Source: Ifrita kowaldi (lineage: Eukaryota > Chordata > Aves > Passeriformes > Cinclosomatidae). From it: 64,000 bases of DNA. The stretch's first letter is position 1, and each line of letters starts with the position of its first letter. The notes beneath the pieces are model-generated. The model was not told the origin of the DNA and did no database searches. It saw nothing but the letters and a program-made list of their open reading frames with translations. The stretch lies in the NCBI GenBank assembly GCA_013398055.1, contig VZRS01009471.1, positions 595,703-659,702 on the forward strand, given 5' to 3'. Positions 62,281-64,000 of the stretch are shown here, in pieces. Both the position numbers and the translations under genes were made by a program.

Positions 62281-64000
62281 CAGCCTTGTGCCTGGTGAAC
62301 ACAGCCAAACTCTGCTTTGTACCACAACTTGCTCCCGGAGGATTCAGCCCTTCTTCCCCTGTCCTCCACCATCCCCAAGGAGCTGGTCTCAAAGCCACGG
62401 GTGGTCTCCTTCTGTGCCTTCCCCTCCGGAGTGAAGGCAGTGGTGGCTCTGGGTGTGCCGTGCGTGGGGAGGCCCTCCAGCCCCAGCACCTTATTTGCCT
62501 ATCGCCTCACAGCTGCTTTTTCCTGTGTGCCAGGTGAGGTTTGCTTACACTAGCCACAGCCGCTCATTCGGGGCTGCTTCAAAAGGCAGCAGGAAGATAA
62601 AATAAACGAGATACAACCCCCCTCCCACGGCAAACACCAGTGGTTTGCTGTTCCTGTAATACCCCAGCGCTCATCCCTGCTCCAGCCGTGCCCTGCAATT
62701 TGCAAAAGCCCAGAACCCTTCTGGCTGGGGGATCCACCACCCCGAAAACAAGCAAATTCAGGCCAGCTGGGGATGGGGATCAACAGCCCGGGGTGGATGA
62801 GTAGCACATGAAGATGGATAGCAGAGGTTTAAGGGCCAGAAACATCCTTGCTGATTTCCAGGAGATGCTTTAGGGTAAAATGATCCAACCATTTTCCTCA
62901 CTGGCACCTGGACGCTGTCAATGGCTGGCAAAAAATTCAGCCCCAAAAATTTCTGGTTTGGGTCACAAGGCTTCCTGTGGCAGACAGAGCTGCAGACCAG
63001 CTGTTCATCCCACCTTCACACTGCTCTTCCAAACTCACAGGTACTGAACCCAGCCCCATTGATCCCCTCGGGACAGTGACAGGGTCCCAGTGGAGAACTG
63101 GGGGCACCAGGCACCCACAGCCCCACTGCTGCAGTCAGAGGGGGAAAGGCTCATTTGTTCCTTTTTTGGCCAGCTGAACTGATCTCAGCAGGTCAGGGAC
63201 TAGGAAATACAGTTATCCTGGATGTGCCCCCCGAGAGCAGCAAAGAACCAAAGAAACCCAGCCCAATATCTCCTTCTCCCCAGAAAATCCGACATGACAT
63301 CCCTGTGCTGAAGAATAAGGCACCACCACCATGCCCCACTGTCCAGGGAGAGGGAAACGGGAACGGAGGAGGGAGTCGGGCATCAGACCAACGGTCCAAG
63401 AAGCTGTGTGAAATAAAAAAGGAAAACCTCACCCATCCCACTCCAAACTTCCTTTCTTTATTCTTGGAAATGGCTCATCCCCAAAATGTTGGGCAGCACA
63501 AGCTTCCCTACACTGCAGTGCAGGGGGTCCTGGCACAAGGCCTCATACCCTGCCCAGCCCTGAGCATCCTCCTCCTATGCCACAGTGAAAAGCAAATTGG
63601 ATCCCTGCCAACATCCCACCTCATCTTCTTAATGCCAGGAAAATAAGGACAGAAGATTTTGCCCATTTCGCTCTGAAAAATGAAGCTGCCACTTGGGTTT
63701 ACTGCTCCAGTGCCCACGCGGTGTTTGCAAGAATAAAGCCTTGGAGAAATTTAAGGGAAAAACCTTAAGCAAATGGGACTTGCAGCAATGTCCCCTCACC
63801 CCTGTCCCCACCAGCACCCGCAGCAGATCCTGGGATCGCTTTGGGAGTGGGAGGGAGCGGGAAGGAGGAAACCCGTGGCTCCAGCCAGGGATGGATTATT
63901 TGAGCAAGCTAAAAGCAGCGGTTTGTTCCCTCCTGCACCAACGCAGTGGAAAGAATTTCCAGCTCCGGCTCCCGGGTGGAAAAGCTAAAAATCTGCATTT

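Larger units (their letters stand above)
56893..64000 (-). other. ATP2A3 intron 1, visible part (at least 7.1 kb)
   Basis: Exon 1 (expected 118 nt, ending in a YGPNE-like codon series) was searched for on the minus strand and not found, so the intron probably runs past the window end. Three CR1 fragments are listed separately. No other gene was recognised. Confidence 0.65.

Overview
The window is vertebrate nuclear DNA, almost certainly from a bird and probably a neoavian species such as a songbird. It has intron-rich genes with GT-AG splice sites and several truncated CR1 LINE copies of the avian type. It also carries two neighbouring minus-strand genes whose order and orientation match human 17p13. 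There are no bacterial, viral or CRISPR features.

Layout. 1-6485: intergenic, with a CCTGTG hexamer array, a 1,057 bp direct duplication split by a single N (probably an assembly artefact), a CR1 fragment and a 56 bp tandem duplication. 6490-18162: P2RX1, the ATP-gated cation channel P2X1, minus strand. Eleven coding exons are reconstructed base by base and the reading frame stays open across every junction. A twelfth exon encoding the C-terminal tail is tentative. 18163-23520: about 5.4 kb of intergenic DNA holding the P2RX1 promoter side and the far 3' flank of ATP2A3. 23521-56892 and beyond: ATP2A3, the sarco/endoplasmic reticulum Ca2+-ATPase SERCA3, minus strand. Exons 2 to 21 are all found, including an 18-nt microexon, and the inferred protein is 999 residues if exon 1 has its usual 118 nt. 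Exon 1 and the promoter were not found and presumably lie past position 64000. 56893-64000: the visible part of intron 1, with three CR1 fragments.

Function. P2X1 admits Na+ and Ca2+ across the plasma membrane when extracellular ATP binds. SERCA3 pumps cytosolic Ca2+ back into the endoplasmic reticulum. In mammals both are prominent in platelets and other blood cells, so the conserved tandem pair is a plausible calcium-signalling neighbourhood. Shared regulation is inference only. All catalytic and Ca2+-binding residues of SERCA3, and the ten extracellular cysteines and ATP-contact residues of P2X1, are present, so both genes look intact.

I found no clearly new biological system. The best leads are the duplication-with-N artefact, a phospholamban-site-like sequence in SERCA3 that differs from human SERCA3, three Pumilio-type sites in the long inferred ATP2A3 3' UTR, and the uncertain P2X1 tail.
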